From positions 1 to 35,589 of IMG/VR virus record IMGVR_UViG_3300048556_000301: DNA of 35,589 nt. One strand, given 5' to 3'. Source of the DNA: a virus. Made by a program: the position numbers and the translations under genes. The notes under the pieces are model-generated. The model ran no database searches, was not told the DNA's origin, and worked only from the letters and a program-made list of their open reading frames with translations. Every line of letters begins with the position of its first letter. Position 1 is the stretch's first letter. Positions 7,599 through 17,200 of this stretch are shown here, in pieces.

Positions 7599-7835
7599 AT
7601 GAGCAGAAATTATGTAATCATTGACGCATCGGAAGTAAGTTCCGTTGATTTTGACCAAATCCTAGAAACCTCGGCAGATACGCTTAGATATAATGTAAGT
7701 CCTGCGGGTACTAAGACCTTCGTAAAGTTCGAGGGTGAAACACCTTCGTTCCTAGCGGGTAAAACGCAGTACACACATTCCGAGATGCTTGAGATTCTAG
7801 CAGGCGAGGAATGGACTGCACCGATTGAGCCTTAA
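7599..7835 (+). CDS. 78-aa small conserved-type hypothetical protein
   Basis: ATG 7599 follows an AT-rich leader without SD; the stop overlaps the next ATG (TAATG). The protein begins MSRNYVIIDASEVSSVDF and includes THSEMLEILAGEEW near the end. I have seen similar short proteins next to phage fibre genes but cannot assign a function. It is moderately acidic with no membrane segment. Confidence 0.6.
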   Translation: MSRNYVIIDASEVSSVDFDQILETSADTLRYNVSPAGTKTFVKFEGETPSFLAGKTQYTHSEMLEILAGEEWTAPIEP

Positions 7836-8269
7836 TGATCTATGCACTCTTGGCACTTACTCTACTAGTTGGATGTTCGCTTCGTTCGACATATCCGACA
7901 TTAGGCGGAGTGATTGGCGGATCAGCAGGAACCCTTGTCGGTGGCCCTGTAGCAGGAGGTTTATCCGCTGGTGCCGGTGTACTCGCAGGGGAAGCCTTAA
8001 AAAATGCAGATGCACTCGTAGAGGCCGAGGAAACGATTGAGGCTTTGACTCATGGCGATGTATCTGCCCTGGTAGCCCAGGGAATGGCCGAGCATCAGAG
8101 CGGATTTGCTGAATTTACTTCCTACATAAAAAGAATCCTAATCGGAGCGGCAGTGCTTCTAGGATGTTACCTGGCAATCCCTATTTTTGTGGCGAAAAGA
8201 TGTGCCAAAACAGAAGTCACTCGATCCACCACTCGACCTCCCTTCCCTCGACCTTCCGATCAGAAATGA
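7835..8269 (+). CDS. Putative lipoprotein with glycine zipper and TM segment
   Basis: A 144-aa protein with a short signal-like N-terminus ending in the lipobox LVGC (Cys14), although it lacks the usual positive charge at the very start. A glycine-zipper segment follows (residues 24-53), then a predicted transmembrane helix at about residues 101-120 flanked by KR, and a Pro/Arg-rich tail. Two tiny membrane proteins follow with ATGA overlaps. The arrangement resembles a lysis cassette, and this protein could be spanin-like or an envelope component, but neither is shown by a family match. Confidence 0.6.
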   Translation: MIYALLALTLLVGCSLRSTYPTLGGVIGGSAGTLVGGPVAGGLSAGAGVLAGEALKNADALVEAEETIEALTHGDVSALVAQGMAEHQSGFAEFTSYIKRILIGAAVLLGCYLAIPIFVAKRCAKTEVTRSTTRPPFPRPSDQK

Positions 8270-8385
8270 AAAACTTAATTCTACTAAAAAAGAAATTCGA
8301 AACACTCCCAAAGCGAGGCAAAATGATTACTGTATTTGTAGCTTTAATAATCGGAATCATCGTACTCGACTGCCTATTTAAATGA
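8266..8385 (+). CDS. 39-aa single-pass membrane protein
   Basis: ATG 8266 overlaps the preceding stop (ATGA) and its own stop overlaps the next ATG. A basic N-terminus (LLKKKFETLPKRGK) is followed by one hydrophobic helix (VFVALIIGIIVL, about residues 23-34) and ends DCLFK. The N-in topology follows from the charge. It may be a holin accessory or spanin subunit by position. Coupled starts on both sides support it being translated. Confidence 0.55.
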   Translation: MKNLILLKKKFETLPKRGKMITVFVALIIGIIVLDCLFK

Positions 8386-8531
8386 TGATTGATCGAGTGT
8401 CAGTATTAGGAATGTCAGGCACGGCGGCCACCTTTGGTCTGTCTGCATTTGACTCGGTGATCGGAATTGCAGTGGGCTTAGTGACCTTAGTCTATATGTC
8501 GTTAAAACTGTATCAGGAGTTAAAGAAGTGA
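8382..8531 (+). CDS. 49-aa holin-like membrane protein
   Basis: Begins at ATG 8382 (or 8385) overlapping the upstream stop, and ends in TGA overlapping the GTG of the next gene. The sequence has a weak hydrophobic half and a clear membrane helix (VIGIAVGLVTLVYMSL), then a charged tail LKLYQELKK. This matches the size and layout of small phage holins with a short charged C-terminus, such as the T7-type group. Holin function is inferred; no endolysin gene is evident beside it. Confidence 0.55.
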   Translation: MMIDRVSVLGMSGTAATFGLSAFDSVIGIAVGLVTLVYMSLKLYQELKK

Positions 8532-11125
8532 GTAGATACAGATCATATGGCAAGCTAGACGATCCATTCGTGACAGAAGGGGACACTTTCTTTCTTCGGA
8601 TGAATAATCGCTTGCGACCAAATCAGTTAAAACCCGGTGAGGTAGCTCTATCGAAAAATGGTCGCATGAATGACGATGGGACTTGGCAACCACGCAAAGG
8701 TTTATCGACTCTATTCGGATCGATCACATCGGGAACAGATGCCATTCGTTTACCTTATGTCATTCTATCAGCATCCCGATCATCGGGAGTGGTAACAATC
8801 GTATTGGATGACACTCCGAGTTTATCATTTATTCCAGGCGAAAATATAACTGTGGCGGATTTAGGTTTTACTACTGATAGTCCTAATGGCACTTTCCCTT
8901 TAGAATCAGTAAATTTCACTACTAAGGTTATAACTTTTATTTCAAGCTCGTTTGTAGAACACAATGGTGTCTTTTACAAATGTTTACAGGATAATATCAG
9001 TTCAGCTAGTAATGAACCAGGAACTTCTGGAGGTTCATCTTTTTGGTCAAGCGATACAAACGCTAGTGAAGCTCCGACATGGTCAAATTCGTCAGTTTCT
9101 TACAGCGGTCCAGGCGTTAATGATACTTTCACAGCATCAGTCGGAAACACATCCGTCTGTTCCGCCGGCAATTCCATCGCAACAACTTTAAATTTTACGC
9201 TTAACGATGATGGAGTAAATGCAGTTTATGGATCAGCAGTTTACAGCGATGCCTCATCGAATAATGACGATTATATTTTTTCGGCCACCAATAATCTTGC
9301 AGTCATCATTCGTCTGAAAGACTCAGCACTTTTCAAATGCCGGTACGAAGCGGGAGGGGAAACTGTGGATGGACCCGTAGGGATGACTCAGGGATTCGAC
9401 AAGATGTTTATCTTCCGCTCCCGTAAGACCACTCTTTCAGCAAGCCCGGCACTTAATTCAATCGGTATATCATCTGCCTCCCAATCGGGTCAGACGATTA
9501 CTGTTAATACATCCACGAATCATGGACGGGTAACCGGTGACTTTGTCACGCTGACTAACCTGGGAGCTTGGACTGTAAATCCGAATGACTGCTATCAGAT
9601 TACAAGGATAAGTGGCACTCAGTTTACTGTCACAATGGCATCTTCACAGACTGCTACATTTAATGTATCAGGAGCACAGGCTGAATATTTTGAAGATTTC
9701 ACTCGGGTAGATCGTGGAACTTATACAGCACCACAGTATCTTACCGATACCACCGCCACAGCATCTAGTGGAGTGGTGACGATGGATGTGGTAAATCATG
9801 GGTTGGAGATCGGAAATGAGATCACTATTAGAAATGGATCATCTCCGTTCGATTTATTCGTAAATCAAAATGCGATTGTTACCAGCACACCCACTGCTGA
9901 CCAATTTACCTTTAATCTTGGAGTTGAGGATGGAACAGCATCCCTTACTGCCTCCCGGCAACTAGCAATCGGAAAAGGATTCATCCATATGCCGGCGGCT
10001 CCCTGGGGGCAGTTTCATCAGCGTAGGCTATGGGTTCCTTATTGGTTTACCTCGGACGCATCTCCGACTGATCGTAATAATCGTTCGGAGATTGTAGCCT
10101 CTGACATCCTTGACTCAGATACCTATGATCGAATTGGTAATCAATTTACTATAACCGCTGGTAAAAGCGATTTCCTGGTAGGCATCCAACCATTTACTCA
10201 GGACACTCTTGCGATATTTAATCGTAAATCGATCCACCTGATGACAGGCGTAAGTGGATCTCTTGCCGATGTAAAAACCAATGTGGTAACCACTGAGATC
10301 GGATCATCTGCCCGTAAGTCAATCGTTCAGGTGGCCAATCAGATTCTATTTCTTTCGGATCAAGGGATATATGCAGTTGAGTTCATGGATGAATATAATT
10401 TACGGGGAACAGGCACACCTTTATCGGAATCCATCCAACCATTAGTGGACCGAATAAATCAGGACTATGCCCACCTCTCATGTGCCGTCTATTTCGACTC
10501 GAGGTATTGGCTTGCAGTTCCATTGGATTCAGCACATGGACGGGGAGATGCCACTAAGCTCAATGCGATCATCGTATATAATTTTATCAACGGAGGATTT
10601 GAATCCATCGATCAGGTAAACTCCACTGAGTTTGCTATCCGCGATCTGATCGTTGCCCGCGAAGGAGCACAGAACGCTCTATATTTAACTACTGAAGAAG
10701 GTGGCGTTCATAAGGTGGATGGTTTTGAGGGAGGCGATGTTGTTTCCCTAACCGCCGGGCAGGCTCAATCGGAAACAATTCCAGTGGTCAGTCAGTTGAC
10801 CACCAGGCAGTACGATGCTGACTCAATGGATCGTAAAACCTTCAGCCGAGCCGAGCTTCATGTTAAATCGAATACGGGCTTTTCGACTGATGGTAATATT
10901 CAGTTTATCACCGAAGATCCAGATTCTACCACCCAATCCACAAGCATATCAACCTTGCTCGGTAGTAATCTCCCTGACTCAGAAGAGGCATCGGTAAGGC
11001 TTAGAGTTAATAAAAGAGGATTCGGAGTACAGGCAGACTTTCAACCAACCAATGGCAGACCCTATCTTCGGTCCGCCAAAGTGGACGCTAGAATTACAGA
11101 TCGATCCACCACATCAGTTTCATAG
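8528..11125 (+). CDS. Large tail hub/nozzle-like structural protein
   Basis: An 865-aa protein with GTG start overlapping the previous stop by four bases. Three copies of a beta module begin near residues 78, 311 and 405 (for example ASSGVVTMDVVNHGLEIGNE against SGQTITVNTSTNHGRVTGDF), which look like inserted Ig-like or FCCH-type domains. The stretch around residues 550-700 (DTLAIFNRKSIHLMTG, QILFLSDQGIYAVEF, LNAIIVYNFINGGFESID) has the look of a beta-propeller as in tail nozzle or stabilisation proteins of podoviruses. It is the best candidate for the tail nozzle; its size and position after the connectors agree. Confidence 0.65.
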   Translation: MSRYRSYGKLDDPFVTEGDTFFLRMNNRLRPNQLKPGEVALSKNGRMNDDGTWQPRKGLSTLFGSITSGTDAIRLPYVILSASRSSGVVTIVLDDTPSLSFIPGENITVADLGFTTDSPNGTFPLESVNFTTKVITFISSSFVEHNGVFYKCLQDNISSASNEPGTSGGSSFWSSDTNASEAPTWSNSSVSYSGPGVNDTFTASVGNTSVCSAGNSIATTLNFTLNDDGVNAVYGSAVYSDASSNNDDYIFSATNNLAVIIRLKDSALFKCRYEAGGETVDGPVGMTQGFDKMFIFRSRKTTLSASPALNSIGISSASQSGQTITVNTSTNHGRVTGDFVTLTNLGAWTVNPNDCYQITRISGTQFTVTMASSQTATFNVSGAQAEYFEDFTRVDRGTYTAPQYLTDTTATASSGVVTMDVVNHGLEIGNEITIRNGSSPFDLFVNQNAIVTSTPTADQFTFNLGVEDGTASLTASRQLAIGKGFIHMPAAPWGQFHQRRLWVPYWFTSDASPTDRNNRSEIVASDILDSDTYDRIGNQFTITAGKSDFLVGIQPFTQDTLAIFNRKSIHLMTGVSGSLADVKTNVVTTEIGSSARKSIVQVANQILFLSDQGIYAVEFMDEYNLRGTGTPLSESIQPLVDRINQDYAHLSCAVYFDSRYWLAVPLDSAHGRGDATKLNAIIVYNFINGGFESIDQVNSTEFAIRDLIVAREGAQNALYLTTEEGGVHKVDGFEGGDVVSLTAGQAQSETIPVVSQLTTRQYDADSMDRKTFSRAELHVKSNTGFSTDGNIQFITEDPDSTTQSTSISTLLGSNLPDSEEASVRLRVNKRGFGVQADFQPTNGRPYLRSAKVDARITDRSTTSVS

Positions 11126-11137
11126 GAGAAATAAATC

Positions 11138-11923
11138 ATGGCAGTATTACAAACAGGACAATCATTCTCATCAGGCGATCAGGTTACCGCAACTAAGTTG
11201 GAAGATATAGCCAACTTGGCAACCTTTCGAACAGGTGCGAATCAGACCGCAGATGATTCCACCATTCAGGTCGATGGATCGGGTGGATATTTAAAGGTTA
11301 AATCGGGAGGCATTAGTTCCAACGAACTAGCGACTGACTCAGTCATTACTGCCAAGATACAGGATGATGCTGTAACATCTGACAAGCTTGCCCACATATC
11401 AAATCTCAATGTGCTTGGTAATGTGAGTGGATCGACCGCCGCACCTGAAGGTGTAGAGATCAAAGATGAGGATGACATGATATCTGATTCACCAACTGCT
11501 CTTGCAACTCAGAAAAGCATTAAAGCTTATGTTCAGAGTGCTACTTCTAGCATTACTCAGACCTATGATTCAGGTTGGGTGAATACTGTAGGAGCAATCA
11601 GTTTGGCAAATAATGCACAGCTTACATTTAATCACAACCTTGGTGAGAATGCAGTAATTTTTAGAGTATTTGTCGCATCCAACTCAAATGGGGCAAATGC
11701 CTTTCAGGCTGATGGTATTCAATTGGATGCTAATAATAATCAGATCTTCGGATGTCAGGTGACAAGCACTACAGCAAATTCGGCTACAGTTTGGTGTAGT
11801 AATTACGGAGTTTTAGAGTGGAAAGGGGCAGCTTGGCCCGGCGATCCTTCAAGTAATGGAGCATCGATTGAAACATTTGGCTCGGGTGCGGCATCTTACA
11901 TCAGGTTTATAGCTAGTATTTAA
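11138..11923 (+). CDS. Tail fibre / appendage protein
   Basis: A 261-aa protein with a canonical AGGAG at about 10 bases before ATG 11138. Residues 50-90 contain the fibre-type repeat ISSNELATDSVITAKIQDDA followed by VTSDKLA, a pattern common in phage fibre shafts. The C-terminal 110 residues (from QTYDSGWVNTVGAISL) look like a beta-sandwich tip. It probably attaches to the large tail protein encoded just upstream. Confidence 0.75.
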   Translation: MAVLQTGQSFSSGDQVTATKLEDIANLATFRTGANQTADDSTIQVDGSGGYLKVKSGGISSNELATDSVITAKIQDDAVTSDKLAHISNLNVLGNVSGSTAAPEGVEIKDEDDMISDSPTALATQKSIKAYVQSATSSITQTYDSGWVNTVGAISLANNAQLTFNHNLGENAVIFRVFVASNSNGANAFQADGIQLDANNNQIFGCQVTSTTANSATVWCSNYGVLEWKGAAWPGDPSSNGASIETFGSGAASYIRFIASI

Positions 11924-11932
11924 GGAAAAGAT

Positions 11933-12973
11933 ATGAATAAAACAAAAGATCCATTGGCAGAGGCCGCTCGGCTTTTAAATGAGAATGCTCCCGAAGGTGA
12001 GTCACTCGCCTACATAAATTCCGCAGAAGCAGAAATGCTCAAGGATGCCGGAGGGGCGGGCGAACCTGTAAACAGTTCGGGCGTTCCATCTTATTTCTTA
12101 CAGAAGCTCTTTGGTGGAGGAAAGAAACCACCTCCCATGCCCGAGTTTAATGTCGGTAAGTCTGCTCGCGATTATGTAGATGCGATGTCCTCCCCTGAAA
12201 TTCAGGGCAAACTTTTACAGACTCGTCAACAGTACGATCCGCAATATCAGGATTTGCAGATAAGCCTCGCCCAGCGAGCCGCTGATCCGATGGCACAGCT
12301 TGCGGAATCAAATGCTATGCGAGCACAGGACTTTGGCGCACAGATGGCCGAGCGTCAGGCAGGTTCTGATATATCAATGCTCAATCGATTTGGAGCGGAT
12401 TTAAATCAGGCTTATCGCTCATCCGATCCGCTCATGCAGGCTCGCGTGGAACAGGCAAATCAGTTAGCCGACCAGGCATTTAGAGAGTCGCAGATTCAGG
12501 ACTTATCTCCTGAAATGAGAAGACGGGCGACTCAATCGGCTCGGGAGGGATTGGTGGCTCGAGGCAGGGACATGGACAATGCGGCAATCGCGGCCGAGGC
12601 GATGAGCAGGGAGGATTATTTACGGGACATCATTCGCGAGAATCGAGACGATGTGATGAAGCTTGGCGGTTATGCAATGCGAGGTAACCAGGTTACCTCT
12701 GTCGATCCAATGGCCATGCTTAGAGGTGGAAGTAATTACACCCAGCAAGGCTTTGGCGAAAGGGCGGCTTTATTCGGAATACCACAGGAGCAGTCAACCA
12801 GGATCAATCCTGATGCCGGAGTAAATATCGGATTACAGGATAACGCAAATCGTGCAAACTACCTGGCAAATACTTATGCGGCTCGTGAACAGGCGGCAAG
12901 CGGAATGGCGAGTGGATTGATGGGAGCCGCAGGTTCAATAGTAGGCGGATTCTTAGCGGGAAGGAATAATTGA
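11933..12973 (+). CDS. Internal virion protein (ejection protein) 1
   Basis: A 346-aa protein with AAGGAA upstream of ATG 11933. It is mainly helical and rich in Gln, Ala and Arg (residues 80-230), with a Gly/Ala-rich hydrophobic C-terminus (GMASGLMGAAGSIVGGFLAG) that could insert in a membrane. It is the first of three consecutive proteins of rising size before the replication genes, the same order as gp14, gp15 and gp16 of T7, which are ejected with the DNA. The analogy rests on order, size and composition. Confidence 0.6.
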   Translation: MNKTKDPLAEAARLLNENAPEGESLAYINSAEAEMLKDAGGAGEPVNSSGVPSYFLQKLFGGGKKPPPMPEFNVGKSARDYVDAMSSPEIQGKLLQTRQQYDPQYQDLQISLAQRAADPMAQLAESNAMRAQDFGAQMAERQAGSDISMLNRFGADLNQAYRSSDPLMQARVEQANQLADQAFRESQIQDLSPEMRRRATQSAREGLVARGRDMDNAAIAAEAMSREDYLRDIIRENRDDVMKLGGYAMRGNQVTSVDPMAMLRGGSNYTQQGFGERAALFGIPQEQSTRINPDAGVNIGLQDNANRANYLANTYAAREQAASGMASGLMGAAGSIVGGFLAGRNN

Positions 12974-12974
12974 T

Positions 12975-14276
12975 ATGGCAATCGGCGATACAGTACAGGC
13001 GGGCTTGGGACGGATGGACTTCTCAGCCTTTCAGACAGCAGGGGCGGCACAGGCTCGAGCGAATGAGGCATTCGGTAATGCACTCGGACAGGCGGCCACC
13101 GCATACTTTGCAGGGAAGAAGAAGAAGGAGCAGAAGAATGCTCTAAAGGAATATCTCATGCGAAATGGTGCTAATGAGGAGGATGCAAATGCGATGACCA
13201 AATCTCCCCAAGCATTAGAGATGTTTAATCAGAAGCTTGCCCGTGACCAGCAGATGGACATTGCCAAGTTACGGGTCGCCGCTCAAAGGGCAGAAGGTGG
13301 TGCGAATAGAGCACAGGTGGCGGCTAAAATGGAAGCTGAACAAAAGAAAGAACAGATAGCTACAGATTTTAAACAAAAGTTGCTATCGGAAACAGTAGAC
13401 CCAGCAGTACAAGCAAACTTTGAACAGGCACAACCAGGATTATTTGCATTGGGAGGCGATCCGACTCGGAGGAATCAATTTTTAGAGGCTCAAAGGGATC
13501 AGCAACCAAAAGTAATTGCTGGCGAACTTGGATCTTCTGATTTCGCGAGGTTTGCTCAAGACAATCAACTTGATCCCAATTTGGCCTATAATAGGTTTAT
13601 TAAGCTACAAGAGGCAGAGGCAGATTTAGCAGAGTCAAATAGAATAGACCCAAAAGATGCAATTGACCTTAAAAATAAGGAAGAGACAACAAGGCAATTA
13701 TTTGACAAGCCGTTAAACGATCTCAGTGCTAATTTCGATAAAAATAAACAAGTACAAGATTATAAAAATGTCGTTATATCTTATAATACGATAAGTTCAG
13801 CGGCAGAAAACCCGTCAGCCGCGGGTGACCTAAGTTTGATCTTTCAATACATGAAAGTTCTTGATCCTGGTAGTACAGTTAGAGAAGGAGAGTTTGCTAA
13901 CGCACAAAATGCCGCAGGAGTGCCTGATCGAATTCGTAATTTATTTAATAATTGGTCAAAAGGGCAAAGGCTTGACGAGAATCAAAGGCAAGATTTTATT
14001 ACCCAAGCTAAAAAAATAGTAGATGCTAGAGGTAAATCTATTGATCCCTTAATACGCCAAACTAGGCAAAAGTTTGACAGAACAATTAATAAGCAAAACC
14101 GAAATCTAACACCCGATCAAGCTGACTTACTTTTTGAGGAGGTAATATTCCCTGACATTAAATTACCTCAAAACGCGCAATCAAAAGGACAACCCCCTCA
14201 AAACCAAGGTTCCTCTCCACCGCCCTTTCAACCGACACAATTACCAAGTGGTGGAAGATTTACTCCCATAAGATAA
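12975..14276 (+). CDS. Internal virion protein (ejection protein) 2
   Basis: A 433-aa helical protein, starting one base after the previous stop with AAGGAATAATTGAT before the ATG. The stop overlaps the start of the next gene (TAATG). Long Ala/Gln/Lys-rich coiled-coil stretches are seen (KLRVAAQRAEGGANRAQVAA), and the C-terminal 40 residues are Pro/Gln-rich. Base composition becomes more A-rich after about 13340, giving a visible change of codon use inside the gene. By order it corresponds to the middle internal virion protein of T7-like phages. Confidence 0.6.
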   Translation: MAIGDTVQAGLGRMDFSAFQTAGAAQARANEAFGNALGQAATAYFAGKKKKEQKNALKEYLMRNGANEEDANAMTKSPQALEMFNQKLARDQQMDIAKLRVAAQRAEGGANRAQVAAKMEAEQKKEQIATDFKQKLLSETVDPAVQANFEQAQPGLFALGGDPTRRNQFLEAQRDQQPKVIAGELGSSDFARFAQDNQLDPNLAYNRFIKLQEAEADLAESNRIDPKDAIDLKNKEETTRQLFDKPLNDLSANFDKNKQVQDYKNVVISYNTISSAAENPSAAGDLSLIFQYMKVLDPGSTVREGEFANAQNAAGVPDRIRNLFNNWSKGQRLDENQRQDFITQAKKIVDARGKSIDPLIRQTRQKFDRTINKQNRNLTPDQADLLFEEVIFPDIKLPQNAQSKGQPPQNQGSSPPPFQPTQLPSGGRFTPIR

Positions 14277-17200
14277 TGGCTAAGTACGAGATTAGTCACC
14301 CCGAGCTACCACAATTGCAAGGGATATTGGAATTGGATGATGGCGTGGAACCATCGGAACAGCATTTTTGGGAAGCCGCTAAAACAGTGGTTCGGCCATA
14401 TGGTGCATCGCAATTATCAGACAACGCTAAAATCGCCGCATATAAAAATGGATTCTTCGATACACCAAGCACACCTATTCTTGATGTGGAAGATGATCCT
14501 GAGACAATTCAAAATGAAGAGCAACCTGGTATGCTTTCAAGTCTTGGAGATATGGTCAGTAAGCTCGGCACAAGAATCGATCCATTAACATCTCCCTATT
14601 CCAAAGTATTACAGTTAGACGATGAGCCTGTAGCTTACGATAAAACTGAAAACTTAGAGCAGTTCCGAGTGGCAGGGAAATATCTTTTCGGACTACTTGA
14701 TAATCAGGAAAGTTTGAGCGATCTAGGTTTTGATCCAATTAGCGAGGCATTGAAGTATACAGGGATGCCGTTTTACACCAAAAACAAAGATGCCCGAGGG
14801 CGGGTAAAAGCCGCCGCTATGGATTATGCCACCGATAATATTAAGGCATCGGCAGGTATGGGAATGGCAAGGGCATTTAAGACTCCTGAGTTTTTGCTCG
14901 AAGGGGGTGCATACCTTGCAAATAAAATTACACTGGATGAGGAGGATGACGAAGAAATCCTAGATTATGTAAACTCGGCTATCGGGTTTGATAAAGTAAA
15001 TTCAGAGTATGAAACTGCCGCTGAATTAGCGGCATGGGTAATGGATAATCCTGTCGATGCAATAAAAAGCACAGTCGGAATTGAGCCTGAAAAAATGTCA
15101 TTCAGTTCACAACTTGAGCAGGATATTCGTACAGGCTACCAGGAACCAAGTGAGGGTGTCGGTTTAGCATTTGAGATTGTCGGAGATCCTTTAAATCTTG
15201 CAGGTGCTCCTGTAGCCAAGGCCGTAACCTCTCCAATGAGAATTGGGCTTAAAGGCAGAATGCTTAAAACTCTTACAGATGTTCAGCAGAAAACAATGGA
15301 ACTTACAAAGTATCAAAACATACTTAAAAAGTTGCCGGATGATGCTTTGGTTAAGGGTAGGGTAGCACAACAGGCTGAAAGAGTTGCAGGCGAATTAGCA
15401 GAACAGCAAAAGATTTTACAGAAGTATGGTAGCAACTCGCTACACCTTCGACTTATGGGGAAAGCCTCACCCGAAACTCTCGGCAAGGTGGCGATGGAAA
15501 CATTTGACCAGTCAACCGATGCCGGAAAGATGGGTATGTCATTAGTTCAGGAGGCGACAAAGGCATCCGATCAGATGAGCAAACTCCGTAGAGTTGCGAA
15601 CACTGCGGCCAAACTCAATCCTGAGATTGCCGGTGCTACTGTAGGAGGGTTAGTGGCTGGACCTGTCGGAGCAGTTGCAGGTGCTACTATACCGACTGTC
15701 ATAAAAGTGGCGCGACTTATATCCTTCATGCCTGAAAATGTGGCAACTCGTTATATTATAACGGCCGCACAAAATGCTGGTGAGGAGATAACCGAACAGG
15801 CGGCTCGCCAAAGATACAGAAATTACAGAAATATGCTTGGCACTGCCCTGGGTCTAGGTTCTGCCGCAGGGTTTGCCATTGACTCGGATGCATTAGGTGG
15901 AGGAGCAGGTATAGCCGCACTTTCCACTTTACTTGGACCCAAAGCATTATCCCTGTTCGATAACATCGCAAGAGATGCCCGAGTAGTCGGATCAGAACTT
16001 ACTCTCGCAAGAACGGGCGATCATACACCATTCTTCCGTAGACTTTCTATGCTCCCAACTCCCGATCAAGGACTCGCTGGAGCAACGATGGATAAATTTA
16101 ATATCCTTATGAAACCTGGTCCTGAAGGATTAGTAAGTAGAGTAGGGGATGCTATTGCTCAAGGAGGTAGGGCATCAGTGAAAGAGGTAAATCCATCGGC
16201 ACAACCTTTTAGGGTAGGACCAGGTGGAGAGAAAATCGGGCAAGCCCCAACCATATCAGGTGCGACTCAAAAGGTTGCAAACTTTTTAGACAAAGCCGGA
16301 CCTTTCGGTAGAATAGGATCTCCTGTTGAGTCTATGGGCAGATTTGCCACAGGCATGGCAGTCGGTGCGGCGATACCTTCGACTATAGGCTTTGTGGCAT
16401 CAGGAGGGCAGGCAAGTGGTGCTGTGGCAGGTGCAGTCATGTCAGCACCTTTCACTGCACTCGGAACAGGTGCAGGAATGTATCAGAACTATAAGACCAA
16501 GGGCGATCTTTACGCCAAGCAGATAGGCGATATTCAATACTATCGTGAGCATTTAACTAAAAACGAAAGAGAAGAATTTGATGCCTTGCCGGCTAATATA
16601 AGAGCAAATGTTGCAGGCTACAGTTTATCCCATCCCGATGTTGTATTTAAACAGACAAGCGAAGGGGAGGGAGGATTTAATCCTGTAACGATGGAGGTAT
16701 CCTATAATCCTAATGGTACAGGATTTTTAAAGGGTACTATGGCACATGAGATTACGCACTTCATGGAAGTCCACGGACTTACTCCAATGGTTAATCGAAT
16801 ACTGTTTGGCGATCAAACGACTAAGACACCAGGTGAATTTGCGTCCTACGATAAAGATGGAAACATCGTTTACACCGATGAGTTTATGCAACTTAGAGAC
16901 ATCTATATGGATCGTCTCCGAAAGGATACATCACTAGACCCCGATGCTGTTGCCGAATACGAAGCTAATCCACAAAAAATCGGCAGAGAAATATTTGCCG
17001 ACCAGGGAGCCGATTTTCTTTTAACCGGCAAACGGGAGAAAGCACTCAACCAAGGACCAGTCGGAAAGCTGATGCAGGAAACTTTAAAAGGTATCACAGG
17101 CGTATCCTTTCTTCGAGACTTCCTATTGAAGATGAATCTCCCACTCAATGCAGATGGAAAGTTTATCACATCGACAGACCTCTTTAAAGGTAAGCTCCGA

